From: Chryseobacterium sp. Leaf394
Lineage (GTDB): Bacteria > Bacteroidota > Bacteroidia > Flavobacteriales > Weeksellaceae
DNA: 52,027 bases
Direction of reading: 5' to 3'
Assembly (NCBI RefSeq): GCF_001424105.1
Contig: NZ_LMQH01000010.1
Span: 350,032-402,058, forward strand
The notes beneath the pieces are model-generated. The model was not told the origin of the DNA, did no database searches, and saw only the letters and a program-made list of their open reading frames with translations. Positions 42,945 through 52,027 of the stretch are shown one piece after another (within the stretch, counting starts at the first letter, position 1; the number at the start of each line of letters is the position of its first letter). The position numbers and the translations under genes were made by a program.

Positions 42945-45900
42945 GTGAAAAAGATTAATTTTCTCAATATATTTTCGGTCTTCATTTTACTGTTGGTTTC
43001 AGGCAGCACTTTTGCACAGCAGGAACCTACCGGTTTTACCATAAAAAAAGACTGGCAGGTAGAAGATCCTACCTACTACGCAGCCTATTACGATATCAAA
43101 ACCGGAATGTATTTCGTCTATCCAAAGGTAGGAAATACGGTTACCGGTCCGCCAACTGCAATGTCGCCCCAGGACTACAAAGAGTTTATGGACGCCCAGC
43201 AGGCAAAGGAGTATTACAGGGACAAATCAAACCGATACAGTCTGATGTTCCGTAAAGATAAAGCGGAGGCAGAAAGGTTAGGTTTAATTCCGTCTTTAAC
43301 CATTAACAACAGACTTTTCGAAGCGATGTTCGGAAGCAATAAAATCGAAATTATTCCTTCGGGATATGCTTCTTTTGACTTCGCAGGCCTGTACCAGAAA
43401 ATTGATAATCCTTTAATTTTACCTCAAAACAGAACAAGTTTCACCTTCGATATTGACCAGAGAATCCAATTGGGTTTGATTGGAAAGGTGGGTGAAAATC
43501 TTCAGTTAAAAGCCAATTACGATACCCAAAGCGGTTTTGCATTCGAAAACAGAATGAATCTCGTTTGGCAGTCAAAAGGAACATGGAAAGATCTTCAGAC
43601 CAAAGGTTTAAATGATGTAAACAAACCCAGTGCCGGAGGCGAAGATAAAATCATAAAAAGAATAGAATTTGGTAATGTCAACATGCCACTTTCTACGAGT
43701 TTAATCCGTGGTTCAGAGTCACTTTTCGGGATAAAATCTGAATTTCAGCTTGGAAAAACGTTTGGAACGGTTGTAATGTCTCAGCAGCAGGGTGAGGCCA
43801 GAAACATTGTTGTACAGGGCGGTGGCGTGATGAATACTTTTAAAGTAAATGCCATCGATTACGAAGACAATCAGCATTATTACATCGGGCATTATTTCCT
43901 TAATAATTATGATAATGCTTTGCTGAATTATCCTCAGATCAACTCAAGGATCAACATTTCAAGAATGGAAGTCTGGGTTTTGGATCAGGGGAATTCAAAT
44001 TTATCTTATCAGAAAAGTATTGTCGGAATCAGAGATTTGGGGGATGGTCCTTCAGGGCTTCCTGATAATACCCAAAACAATATCTACGGCGCGGTAACCT
44101 CTTTAGGGCCGGGTCTTAGAAATCCTGATCAGACTTACAATACTGTAAATGGTCAGGTTCTTCCCAATTCTACAGGTGGAGCAGAAGCATACAGTGATGG
44201 CGAACAGTTTATTTACAACAGAAAAGCTAGAAGATTAACAACTTCTGAATACTCATTTCATCCGCAGTTAGGGTATATTTCATTAAATCAGAGACTCAAT
44301 GACCAGCAATTGCTGGCTGTGTCGTATTCATACACTGTCAATGGAACCAATCAGGTTTATAAAGTTGGGGAATTTTCAGAAGAAAGTCCGGTATTGGTTA
44401 CCAAATTACTGAAGCCTAATACTACGGTGAAAACTACATCGCCGATGTGGCAATTGATGATGAAAAACATCTATGCTTTAGACGCAGCTCAGATTGATCC
44501 GGACGGATTTATCTTAAATGTGCTCTACCGTGATCCGAAAACGGGAGGTAAAGTAAATTATCTTCCGGGTACAGCTGTTGCAGATATCAATTTATTAAAA
44601 TTATTAAACTGGGACAGACTCAACCTGAATGGTGACCTTCAGTCGAATGGCGGAGGCAGTTTTGGTGACGGACTCTTCGATTTCGTGAGTGGAATTACCG
44701 TCAGACCTGAGTTCGGGAAACTGATTTTCACCAAAGCACAGCCTTTCGGAAGTTACATGCAGACGGTTTTGGGCAGCAATGATCCGCAGTATGTATTTTC
44801 AGATCTTTATTCTCAGCAAAAGCAGGTGGCAAGTGCCAGTAACCTTGCTCAGCGGTACACTTTAGAAGGACGTTACAAAGGTGCGCAGGGACAGGGAATT
44901 TCTCTCGGAGCGGTAAATGTTCCTCAGGGTTCTGTAAAAGTTTCCGCAAACGGAGTTCAGCTTACAGAAGGTGTGGATTACACCGTGGATTACATGTTGG
45001 GATCTGTAACGATCATCAATGAAAATGTAAAACAGTCTGGGCAGGCCATCAATATTTCACTTGAAAATCAACTTACTTTTAATACACAGCGTAAGAGGTT
45101 TTTAGGCTTAAATTTAGAAAGAAGAGTAAGCGAAAACTTTATTTTTGGCGGAACTGTTGTCAATTATTCCGAATCACCTTTAACTCAGAAGGTAAATTAC
45201 GGTCAGGAAGCGGTTAATAACACTATGGCAGGTGTTAATATGTTGTACAACAACCAGTTGCCATTCCTTACAAGACTTACAGATAAAATCCCTGGAATCA
45301 ACACTGAAGCTCCGTCAAATCTGAATTTCAGAATGGAAGGCGCTTACCTCATTCCGGGCATTAATAAAGGGACAAATGATCAGTCATACATTGACGATTT
45401 TGAACAGACAACTTCAAAGATTTCTTTAAAGGAACCTACTGCATGGAGTTTAGCTTCAAAACCGGAAAAGAATCAGGACAACCCACTTTTCAGCGGAGCC
45501 GGAGCAAACAATGATATTACGAATGGTTACGGAAGAGGCTTACTTTCGTGGTACAACATTGACCCGAGATTCTGGGGTGTGGGCGGAAGAGCTCCTGAGG
45601 GAATTACTGCACAGTCAGTTTCAAATCACGCGTCCAGAAGAGTTCAGTTTTCTGAAATTTTCAATAACAGAGATTTCGTAGCGGGTGAGCAGACATTTAC
45701 CAATACATTTGACGTTTCTTACTATCCAAACGAAAAAGGACCTTACAACGTAAACCCGAATACAGAAACAACTCAGGAAAGATGGGCGGGGATTATGCGT
45801 CCGATCAGCGTTTCCAACTTTATCAATTCAAATATTGAGTATGTGGAGTTCTGGTTGATGGATCCTTATGCCGACAACAGACCTTTGAGTCAGCCGGGCG

Positions 45901-48900
45901 GTGCACCGAAATTATTATTGCAGTTAGGAAACGTTTCCGAAGATATTCTGAAAGATGGTTTGATGCAGTATGAAAACGGCCTTCCGGTACCATCTGCACC
46001 GTCAACTACCACCAATTCAAACTGGGGTATTCAGCCAAAACAACCTCCAATTCTGTATGCTTTCTCTACTGAAGGTACAGACAGAACTGCGCAGGATTTA
46101 GGATATGACGGTTTAAGTTCAGATCAGGAAGCTGCAAGATTCGGGAATACATTTGTGAATCCGGTGACCAACTTAGCTGACCCTGCTGTAGATGATTTTG
46201 TATTTTATCTTTCTACGAGATTTACAGGAAATTTAGCATCTTCACTGGTTCAGCGTTACAAATATTTCAGAGGTCCGGAAGGAAATTCACAGAGCAATTC
46301 TCTTGAGGTAGCATCTCAAACTCCTGATGCGGAAGATATCAACAGAGATTACAATTTGGATCAAAATGAAAACTACAACGAATATGTTGTAAACCTTGAT
46401 CAGGCGAGTCTTACTTTAGGTCAGAATAATATTGTTGATGTTAAAACGGTTCAGGCTACCTTCCAGAACGGTCAGACCGATGATGTGAAATGGTATCTTT
46501 TCAGAGTTCCGGTTAATAAATATAATGAAACAAATGCAGGTGGAGACAAAGATGCATCTATCTTAAATAATGTGCGTTTCGCAAGAATGTTACTTACAGG
46601 CTTCGACAACGTTTCAACATTAAGATTCGGAACTATGGATCTTGTAAGATCAGACTGGAGAAAATATCCTAATCAGATTGCAAGTACAGTAGTTGACTCA
46701 CCTACGGAAGGTACAACAGGAACTCCAACGCTGAATGATAATTTTGAAGTTGGAAGCGTTAACATTGAAGAAAATGCACTAAACCAACCTCCTTATGTTT
46801 TGCCTCCGGGAATCGACAGACAGGTGTTAAGCGGAAATGCAGGTGCACAGAGACAGAACGAATCTTCTCTATATTTGAAAGTAAGAAATATGGGCAACGA
46901 GGCGAGAGGTGTTTTCAAAAATACCACGCTCGATATGAGAAGGTACAAAAAGCTGAGACTTTTTGTTCACGCACAGAACCTTGATGATCCCAGAGATTCA
47001 GAATTGGATCCGGACGTAAAATTTTATATCCGTTTTGGTAGCGATGCTTCAGATAACTATTATGAATATGAATCGTCTCTGAAATATACGCCTAATACAG
47101 CCACTACACCAATGGAAATCTGGCCTTTCGAGAATGAAATGGACTTTAATGTTCAGGATTTTGTGGATGCAAAAATCAGAAGAGACCGCAATTTTCCGGG
47201 TAGTATTGTCGAAAGAAGAGCAGATACCCAGTTTGGAGATGATAACAAGAAAATCTATATCAAAGGTCGTCCCAGCTTAGGCAATATCACGACGATCATG
47301 ATTGGGGTAAGAAACAATGGAGCAAGAATTTCAGACAGAGGTAGAGTTCTTTGGGTCAACGAAATCCGTCTTTCTGAAATTGAAAATGATGGAGGATATG
47401 CCGGAAATGCAAGCTTAAATTTCAACCTCGGAGATTTTGCAACCGTTAATACAAGTGCATCCTATTCATCAGTAGGTTTCGGAAATATAGATTCCAAACC
47501 TGCCGAAAGAAGTCAGGCAACACAATCCGCATTCAGCATCAACACGGCTATTAACGCAGATAAATTCTTACCTGAAAAAACCGGAATCAAAATTCCTGTC
47601 AACTATTCTTACTCACAAACCATCGAAGATCCTAAGTACAATCCTCTGGATACCGATGTGGAATTCAGCAAAGCTGCCAATAAGGAAGAGCTTAAAAAAG
47701 TAGCGCGTACTTACACTCAGCAGAGAAGTTTGGGCGTGGTCAACATGCACAAGGAAAGAGTAAATCCGGACAGAAAACCAAAATTCTATGATGTAGAAAA
47801 TATTTCGGTGACTGCCGTTTACAACGACGATCATTACAGAGATATTTACACCAAGAAAAACTACAGACAGTATCTGAGAGGGTATGTAGATTACAATTAT
47901 CAGTTTAAGCCATGGGTGATTAAGCCTTTCAATAAACTGATCAGTGATACTGCAAAATCGTATAAATATCTGAAGTGGGTGAAAGAATTTAATTTTAACC
48001 CAATTCCGACCAGATTGTCATTCAGAACCGAGATCGACAGAAATTACAACGAACTTGAATTCAGAAATATTGAAGCAATCCTTGCTGGAAATCCTGGAAA
48101 TGATTTTGCAGCTATTAAAAACAGAAACTTCTATTTCGGTTGGCAGTATGGTTTAGGATTTAATTTTACCAAATCTTTAAAACTGGAAATCAATTCAGCT
48201 ACAAGAACTTTAAATGATCAGGTGGATGTTAACACGATGGACAACTCTTCTATTTTCGGAAATGTATTCCGTGCAGGTAGACCTGTATTGTACAATCACA
48301 GAGTTCAGTTGAACTACAAACTGCCGTTCCAGTATCTTCCGTATTTAGAATTTATTGATGCTGAGGTTGGCTACGGTTTCACCTATAACTGGAATGCAAG
48401 ATCTACAGCGTTATTATCCAGCCCTGACGGAAGTTTAGGTTCAATAGGTCAAAATACCAATGTAATTCAGGCAAACGCTACAGCAGATCTTCCGCGTTTC
48501 TTTGGTCAGTTCAGCTATTTTAAAAGAATTACAGAGACTTTAGGAAAAAGAAAGAGAGAGACAGATTCTCTGAACACTGCCTACACGCAGGCATGGGAGA
48601 AGAAAAGATATGCCTACAAAAAGTATAAGTATAAAAATAAATTGACGGCACTGCAAGGCGCAGCGTTTCTCCTGACCTCCTTCAAACAGTTGGATGTTAC
48701 CTATTCCGAAAATAACGGAACTGTACTTCCGGGTCTTATTTCTGCACCAAACTGGTACGGAGTAGGGCAGACTTTGGGAGGTCCTACGGTAGGTTTCCTT
48801 CTCGGTTCTCAGGCAGACATCAGAAGAACGGTGATAGAAAACGGATGGGTGAGTGACTCGGATCTCATGGTTGATCCTTACGTCAGGATGTCTACACGGG

Positions 48901-49991
48901 ATCTCCGGGCAAATCTCCAGATGATGCCGGTAAACGATTTCAGAATAGATTTTAATGTAATTCAGACCTACAACAGAAATTTTTCTCAGACAGGCTTCAA
49001 TTACAGAGACAGCTTCGGAAATGCCAACCCGAATCTTACATTTGCAACAGATATGATCAGTTATTCCAATTCTGTGAGTCTTGTGAAAACTTCATTTAAA
49101 GATAATGTTGCCATATATGCCGCGATCAGACAAAACGCTCAGGCAATTTCGCAGCAGCTTGGCGGAGCTCCCGGAGCAGATGGTTATGCCGCAGGATACA
49201 GTATCGCAAATGCTTATGTTTTAATACCTGCATTCCGTGCAGCGGTGGAAGGTAAAGCACCAAAACTCATCGGAAATGCAAGAAAATCCGGACTTCCGTT
49301 CCCGAACTGGCGAATCACCTGGTCTGGTTTAAAAAATATTCCGGTAATAAGCGGTCAGTTTACCAAGTTTGATATTCTGCACAGCTACAATGCGACCTAC
49401 ACTGCAACTGGAGTACAGTCGAGTATTGATTACTTTAATAATCCGGGAAGTTTCGACATCAATGGAGACCGCATCAATCCGTTTACTTTCTCACAGGTAG
49501 GTTATGTAGAATCATTTGCACCGCTTGTAGGAATAGATGTTACGATGAGAAACAATATGCAGTTCGGAATTCAGTACAACAGAAACAGAATGTTGTTGCT
49601 TGGTCTGGTAAATCACACCATAACTGAAGATGCAAATACAGAGTATGTGGTTCGTCTCGGTTATATCGTCAGAAACTTCAGATTAGGAAATGCCGGAGGA
49701 GGAGGCAGAAACAATAAGGGAGCAGATTTAAATATCAGAGGAGATATTTCACTTCGGGACAGCCGCACCAGCATTATGAATATTCTTTTGGATGATTCTC
49801 AGGTAACCGGCGGACAGCGTTTAATGAATATCAAATTATCTGCAGACTACAATGTTTCACAAAACTTAAACCTAATGGTATTCTACGAACAGATGACTTC
49901 AAGGTATAAAATATCGACAGCCTTCCCACTTTCTACGGTGAGAGCAGGTCTCAGAGCCACCTTCACATTCGGTGACGCAGGAGGTTTCTAA
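42945..49991 (+). CDS. sprA: SprA, type IX secretion translocon / gliding motility protein
   Basis: Giant outer-membrane beta-barrel through which type IX secretion substrates leave the cell; also needed for gliding in relatives. A start at GTG 42945 gives KKINFLNIFSVFILLLVSGS as signal peptide ending TFAQ, and 2348 residues, the usual size. TTG at 42942 is an alternative; the first in-frame ATG would delete the signal, so a non-ATG start is required. Features: early DPTYYAAYYDIKTGMYFVYP, many repeated beta-strand blocks, SEFQLGKTFGTVVMSQQQGE, and a C-terminal barrel end AGLRATFTFGDAGGF. It follows ruvA by six bases and is followed by a terminator. No protein in the window has an evident type IX C-terminal signal. 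Confidence 0.96.
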   Translation: MKKINFLNIFSVFILLLVSGSTFAQQEPTGFTIKKDWQVEDPTYYAAYYDIKTGMYFVYPKVGNTVTGPPTAMSPQDYKEFMDAQQAKEYYRDKSNRYSLMFRKDKAEAERLGLIPSLTINNRLFEAMFGSNKIEIIPSGYASFDFAGLYQKIDNPLILPQNRTSFTFDIDQRIQLGLIGKVGENLQLKANYDTQSGFAFENRMNLVWQSKGTWKDLQTKGLNDVNKPSAGGEDKIIKRIEFGNVNMPLSTSLIRGSESLFGIKSEFQLGKTFGTVVMSQQQGEARNIVVQGGGVMNTFKVNAIDYEDNQHYYIGHYFLNNYDNALLNYPQINSRINISRMEVWVLDQGNSNLSYQKSIVGIRDLGDGPSGLPDNTQNNIYGAVTSLGPGLRNPDQTYNTVNGQVLPNSTGGAEAYSDGEQFIYNRKARRLTTSEYSFHPQLGYISLNQRLNDQQLLAVSYSYTVNGTNQVYKVGEFSEESPVLVTKLLKPNTTVKTTSPMWQLMMKNIYALDAAQIDPDGFILNVLYRDPKTGGKVNYLPGTAVADINLLKLLNWDRLNLNGDLQSNGGGSFGDGLFDFVSGITVRPEFGKLIFTKAQPFGSYMQTVLGSNDPQYVFSDLYSQQKQVASASNLAQRYTLEGRYKGAQGQGISLGAVNVPQGSVKVSANGVQLTEGVDYTVDYMLGSVTIINENVKQSGQAINISLENQLTFNTQRKRFLGLNLERRVSENFIFGGTVVNYSESPLTQKVNYGQEAVNNTMAGVNMLYNNQLPFLTRLTDKIPGINTEAPSNLNFRMEGAYLIPGINKGTNDQSYIDDFEQTTSKISLKEPTAWSLASKPEKNQDNPLFSGAGANNDITNGYGRGLLSWYNIDPRFWGVGGRAPEGITAQSVSNHASRRVQFSEIFNNRDFVAGEQTFTNTFDVSYYPNEKGPYNVNPNTETTQERWAGIMRPISVSNFINSNIEYVEFWLMDPYADNRPLSQPGGAPKLLLQLGNVSEDILKDGLMQYENGLPVPSAPSTTTNSNWGIQPKQPPILYAFSTEGTDRTAQDLGYDGLSSDQEAARFGNTFVNPVTNLADPAVDDFVFYLSTRFTGNLASSLVQRYKYFRGPEGNSQSNSLEVASQTPDAEDINRDYNLDQNENYNEYVVNLDQASLTLGQNNIVDVKTVQATFQNGQTDDVKWYLFRVPVNKYNETNAGGDKDASILNNVRFARMLLTGFDNVSTLRFGTMDLVRSDWRKYPNQIASTVVDSPTEGTTGTPTLNDNFEVGSVNIEENALNQPPYVLPPGIDRQVLSGNAGAQRQNESSLYLKVRNMGNEARGVFKNTTLDMRRYKKLRLFVHAQNLDDPRDSELDPDVKFYIRFGSDASDNYYEYESSLKYTPNTATTPMEIWPFENEMDFNVQDFVDAKIRRDRNFPGSIVERRADTQFGDDNKKIYIKGRPSLGNITTIMIGVRNNGARISDRGRVLWVNEIRLSEIENDGGYAGNASLNFNLGDFATVNTSASYSSVGFGNIDSKPAERSQATQSAFSINTAINADKFLPEKTGIKIPVNYSYSQTIEDPKYNPLDTDVEFSKAANKEELKKVARTYTQQRSLGVVNMHKERVNPDRKPKFYDVENISVTAVYNDDHYRDIYTKKNYRQYLRGYVDYNYQFKPWVIKPFNKLISDTAKSYKYLKWVKEFNFNPIPTRLSFRTEIDRNYNELEFRNIEAILAGNPGNDFAAIKNRNFYFGWQYGLGFNFTKSLKLEINSATRTLNDQVDVNTMDNSSIFGNVFRAGRPVLYNHRVQLNYKLPFQYLPYLEFIDAEVGYGFTYNWNARSTALLSSPDGSLGSIGQNTNVIQANATADLPRFFGQFSYFKRITETLGKRKRETDSLNTAYTQAWEKKRYAYKKYKYKNKLTALQGAAFLLTSFKQLDVTYSENNGTVLPGLISAPNWYGVGQTLGGPTVGFLLGSQADIRRTVIENGWVSDSDLMVDPYVRMSTRDLRANLQMMPVNDFRIDFNVIQTYNRNFSQTGFNYRDSFGNANPNLTFATDMISYSNSVSLVKTSFKDNVAIYAAIRQNAQAISQQLGGAPGADGYAAGYSIANAYVLIPAFRAAVEGKAPKLIGNARKSGLPFPNWRITWSGLKNIPVISGQFTKFDILHSYNATYTATGVQSSIDYFNNPGSFDINGDRINPFTFSQVGYVESFAPLVGIDVTMRNNMQFGIQYNRNRMLLLGLVNHTITEDANTEYVVRLGYIVRNFRLGNAGGGGRNNKGADLNIRGDISLRDSRTSIMNILLDDSQVTGGQRLMNIKLSADYNVSQNLNLMVFYEQMTSRYKISTAFPLSTVRAGLRATFTFGDAGGF

Positions 49992-50009
49992 AAATAATTT
50001 AAATGCACC

Positions 50010-50042
50010 ATCCCTTTCATTTTTTTGAAGGGGATTTTTTTT
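50010..50042 (+). terminator. Terminator of sprA
   Basis: Arms ATCCCTTTCA (50010-50019) and TGAAGGGGAT (50026-50035, one G-U) with a T-only loop, followed by seven further Ts. Confidence 0.8.
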
Positions 50043-50199
50043 GAACATAAAGTGGTAAGATTTCACGTATCCATTATGGCTGAATGAAGATTTCTATTCT
50101 TCCGTTATATCTGAACTTTGTTGTATCAAAAACTTTTTAAAAAAAAACTCCAAATTATCAATCAACTAAAATGTTCTCAATGTAAAAACCATTACCTTC

Positions 50200-50227
50200 C
50201 TCAAATCTCAAATCTCAAATCTCAAAC
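50200..50227. repeat. CTCAAAT heptamer tandem repeat
   Basis: Three exact CTCAAAT units and a CTCAAAC unit. The same word pair, CTCAAATCTCAAACCTCA, recurs at about 51619-51636. Confidence 0.8.
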
Positions 50228-50263
50228 CTCAGACCCGCATCCCAACAAAAATTAAATTTTCTT

Positions 50264-50294
50264 TTGACCATTCACCAATTTTAAATTAAATTTG
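50264..50294 (+). promoter_or_regulatory. gcvH promoter
   Basis: TTG (50264-50266), a 20-base spacer and TAAATTTG (50287-50294) match the Bacteroidota housekeeping promoter fully, giving a start of transcription about 12-15 bases before the gcvH ATG. Confidence 0.7.
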
Positions 50295-50313
50295 TCGTTA
50301 TAAAAAATTAAAA

Positions 50314-50691
50314 ATGAATACACCTGCAGAACTAAAGTACACCAAAGATCACGAATGGATCAGGATTGAAGGAAACGTTGCTACAATCGGAATTACAGAT
50401 TTCGCACAGGGCGAGTTAGGCGACATCGTTTACGTAGACGTTGACACAGTAGACGAAGAACTTGAGGGGCAAGCCGTTTTCGGAAGTGTAGAAGCAGTAA
50501 AAACAGTATCAGACCTTTTCCTTCCAATCGCCGGAAAAGTAATCGAATTCAATGCTGAATTGGAAGATCAGCCGGAACTTCTCAACACAGACCCATACGG
50601 AAACGGATGGATCATCAAACTTGAGCTTGCAGAAGGAGCAGATCAGTCAGAATTGCTAACTGCAGAAGAATATCAGGCTGTCATTGGATAA
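50314..50691 (+). CDS. gcvH: Glycine cleavage system H protein
   Basis: Lipoyl carrier that shuttles the aminomethyl group between the P, T and L proteins of glycine cleavage. 125 residues, typical length. [12 protein letters not shown] (9-20) is the family start, and lipoyl-lysine Lys63 lies in [13 protein letters not shown]; the C-terminus has [15 protein letters not shown]. The other glycine-cleavage genes are not in the window. It has its own strong promoter and its stop overlaps the start of the VanZ-like gene. Confidence 0.96.
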   Translation: MNTPAELKYTKDHEWIRIEGNVATIGITDFAQGELGDIVYVDVDTVDEELEGQAVFGSVEAVKTVSDLFLPIAGKVIEFNAELEDQPELLNTDPYGNGWIIKLELAEGADQSELLTAEEYQAVIG

Positions 50692-51040
50692 TTACAGAAA
50701 CATATTTAATAAGATTTTGCCCATTTATTGGGCATTTCTTACTTTTATGCTCCTCAGGCCGGGCCAGGAAAACCATGAATATTGGTTTATGTTTAATGGC
50801 ATAGACAAAGTCTTACACTTAAGTATCTTCGCGGCATTGGGCTTTCTGCTCATAGCATCCTTCCCCAAAATAAAATTTGCTTATTATATTCAGATCATCC
50901 TCATTTACGCCTTCCTGACAGAAATCTTCCAGGAAGAGATGCACCTCGGCCGCTCCATGGAAACTCTAGATATCGTCGCAGACACCATCGGCTGCCTCAT
51001 CGGATATTATACATATAAATATATCGTGGGAAAATTCTAA
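50684..51040 (+). CDS. VanZ-like membrane protein
   Basis: 118 residues with about four membrane segments (13-24, 43-60, 66-83, 97-114). [16 protein letters not shown] and [20 protein letters not shown] are the VanZ family marks. The start is taken as TTG at 50684, overlapping the gcvH stop by eight bases, because no ATG occurs before the end of the first membrane segment; a TTG at 50717 is an alternative. Function in the cell is not known beyond a vague link to glycopeptide tolerance in distant relatives. Confidence 0.8.
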   Translation: MDNYRNIFNKILPIYWAFLTFMLLRPGQENHEYWFMFNGIDKVLHLSIFAALGFLLIASFPKIKFAYYIQIILIYAFLTEIFQEEMHLGRSMETLDIVADTIGCLIGYYTYKYIVGKF

Positions 51041-51111
51041 AAATCCCAAAAAACCTAAAACACTCTCTTACTTTCTCTCCCTCTCACTCTCCAATCCTCC
51101 CACAATAATTT

Positions 51112-51215
51112 TCAGGAGCCGGGAACCCGCTGTCCACTATATCTTTTGCTCTTCGTTCCTCATCACAAAAGGATGCCGTTTCCATCGGGGCTAGTTACGA
51201 TTCCGCTTTTTAAGA
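51112..51215. repeat. Structured dispersed repeat (GCCGGGAACCCGCTG...CATCGGGGCTAG type)
   Basis: The stretch contains GCCGGGAACCCGCTGTCC, ATCTTTTG paired with CAAAAGGAT (51141-51148 and 51166-51174), and GCCGTTTCCATCGGGGCTAG. From memory, very similar sequences recur in intergenic DNA of many flavobacteria. It appears only once in this window. Confidence 0.55.
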
Positions 51216-51429
51216 ACTGTTGAATTTTGATAAGTAATGAGCAATGAGTAATAAGCAATCACCAAAAGCAATTAATCTACAATAATCTCATTAAAGAAAG
51301 CAGCAAAAACTATAATCGGAAAGCCAAAACGTCAATTCAAAAGTTTCAACCATCAATTCTCACTACATTTTCAGTGCGGCCAGCAGTAAAAAACCAAACT
51401 TCCCTTATTTCCAATACCCTTTGAACCAT

Positions 51430-51482
51430 TCCCATCCTCTGGAGGGGATGTCAAAATCGCAGATTTTAGACGGGGGTGGTTA
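51430..51482. repeat. Palindromic repeat, intergenic copy
   Basis: Blocks TCCCATCCTCTGGAGGGG, TG and GACGGGGGTGGTTA occur in the same order as in the coding copy at 29085-29136. The middle differs and forms its own small hairpin AAAATC/GATTTT. Confidence 0.7.
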
Positions 51483-51557
51483 CTTCCACACAAAAATCAA
51501 CTTTTATGAATCGAGTATGAAACCATCAAAGTAAAACTCTCAATGCTCTCACCGCTG

Positions 51558-51578
51558 GTGCGGGCGTCCCGCCCGTAC
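51558..51578. repeat. GC-rich hairpin
   Basis: Arms GTGCGGGCG and CGCCCGTAC (one G-U) around TCC, standing out from the AT-rich surroundings. No T run follows, so it is not a terminator. Confidence 0.6.
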
Positions 51579-52027
51579 CCACATTCCACATTCCACATCC
51601 GAACTCTGCACTCCGAATCTCAAATCTCAAACCTCACACAAGGCAAAGCCGAACTGAGCGAAGCTAAATCTCAAACTTCAAATTTCAAATCATCCCATCT
51701 GCTGCTGCGGACGTACCACCGATACTATTTAAAAACGAACTCGCACCTGTTCAGTCAAAAACACTTTTCATCCAATCAGAATCCACTCAAGTAATGTCAG
51801 CAATTGGCCACACCTTTCAAAATAAAAACTCCACCTTACTCCGGAGGAGTAAAATCTGTGTAGCAAAAACACATTCTTCAAATCTTTGCACTCCGTAGGA
51901 GTGCCATCTTAAAAACATCCACAAAAGCGACGTGAAAACTCATTCTGTATTTTTTCAGATCATACAATGCGCAGTCATTTTCACCGAAAAGCCTTACAAA
52001 ATAAACAATGATGCTCAAAAATTCCCA

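Larger units (their letters stand above)
49992..50313. other. 322-base gap between sprA and gcvH
   Basis: Contains the sprA terminator (50010-50042), a heptamer tandem repeat (50200-50227) and the gcvH promoter (50264-50294). No gene. Confidence 0.7.
51041..52027. other. 987-base gene-free, repeat-rich end of window
   Basis: No credible gene; an 83-codon frame at 51543 is made of repeat words. The region contains a C/T-rich stretch (51061-51101), a conserved-looking structured repeat (51112-51215), a GGAGGGG/GACGGGG repeat (51430-51482), a GC-rich hairpin (51558-51578), CTCAAAT words (51616-51690), and CCTTACTCCGGAGGAGT and CACTCCGTAGGAGTGC palindromes (about 51833-51850 and 51889-51904). 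Base composition is uneven, as in a site where repeats have piled up. Confidence 0.65.

Noticed and set aside
51543..51794. 83-codon + strand reading frame in the right-hand gap
   Set aside because: Its codons are composed of repeat words (GC-rich hairpin, CTCAAAT and AACTTCAAA runs) and the translation has no domain-like pattern.
51041..52027. CRISPR array or tRNA genes in the repeat-rich end
   Set aside because: Repeats are of different types and irregular spacing, with no constant repeat-spacer period and no cloverleaf.

Overview
The window is low-GC DNA from a member of the Bacteroidota, most likely a flavobacterium of the Chryseobacterium/Weeksellaceae type. Evidence for this is the SusC/SusD pair, the giant gliding/type IX secretion protein SprA next to ruvA and gcvH, lipoproteins with an acidic export signal after the lipid cysteine, promoters of the TTG-N(17-23)-TAnnTTTG kind, few Shine-Dalgarno sites, and many small intergenic palindromes typical of this group. 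The genus is an inference. No rRNA, tRNA, CRISPR array, prophage or transposase was seen.

Region 1 (1-22921, all + strand) is a locus for pectic rhamnogalacturonan and L-rhamnose. It runs: rhamnogalacturonan acetylesterase-like SGNH hydrolase and GH105 unsaturated uronyl hydrolase; rhaT-rhaM-uxuA-GH2; susC-susD; a fused rhamnulose-1-phosphate aldolase/lactaldehyde dehydrogenase; rhaI; an FGGY kinase; an FMN L-lactate dehydrogenase; and a GH140-like (apiosidase type) hydrolase. Together these predict: outer-membrane uptake by SusCD, periplasmic trimming by CE/GH105/GH2/GH140, uptake of rhamnose by RhaT, then mutarotation, isomerisation, phosphorylation, aldol cleavage to DHAP plus L-lactaldehyde, oxidation to L-lactate, and finally pyruvate. 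UxuA points to a second branch for hexuronate (D-mannonate).

Region 2 (22936-33031, all - strand) continues the same theme: a hypothetical protein, a SnoaL/DUF4440-like secreted protein, a GntR regulator with a sugar-sensor-like C-terminus (best local candidate for the regulator), two large secreted six-hairpin-type glycosidases of uncertain family (711 and 1202 residues) and a GH28 polygalacturonase.

Region 3 (33782-37819, - strand) holds a DUF3810 membrane metallopeptidase-like protein overlapping a FucP-type sugar transporter with a large periplasmic insertion, then a PlsC acyltransferase overlapping a GtrA-family membrane protein. A candidate small RNA lies in the gap before it.

Region 4 (38053-51040, mostly +) is core genome: a small coiled-coil protein, a BadF/NagK-type kinase, malic enzyme maeB, a DEDDh exonuclease (-), ruvA, sprA, gcvH and a VanZ-like protein. 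The last 1 kb has no credible gene and is a mosaic of repeats, one of which also occurs in frame inside the 1202-residue glycosidase gene.
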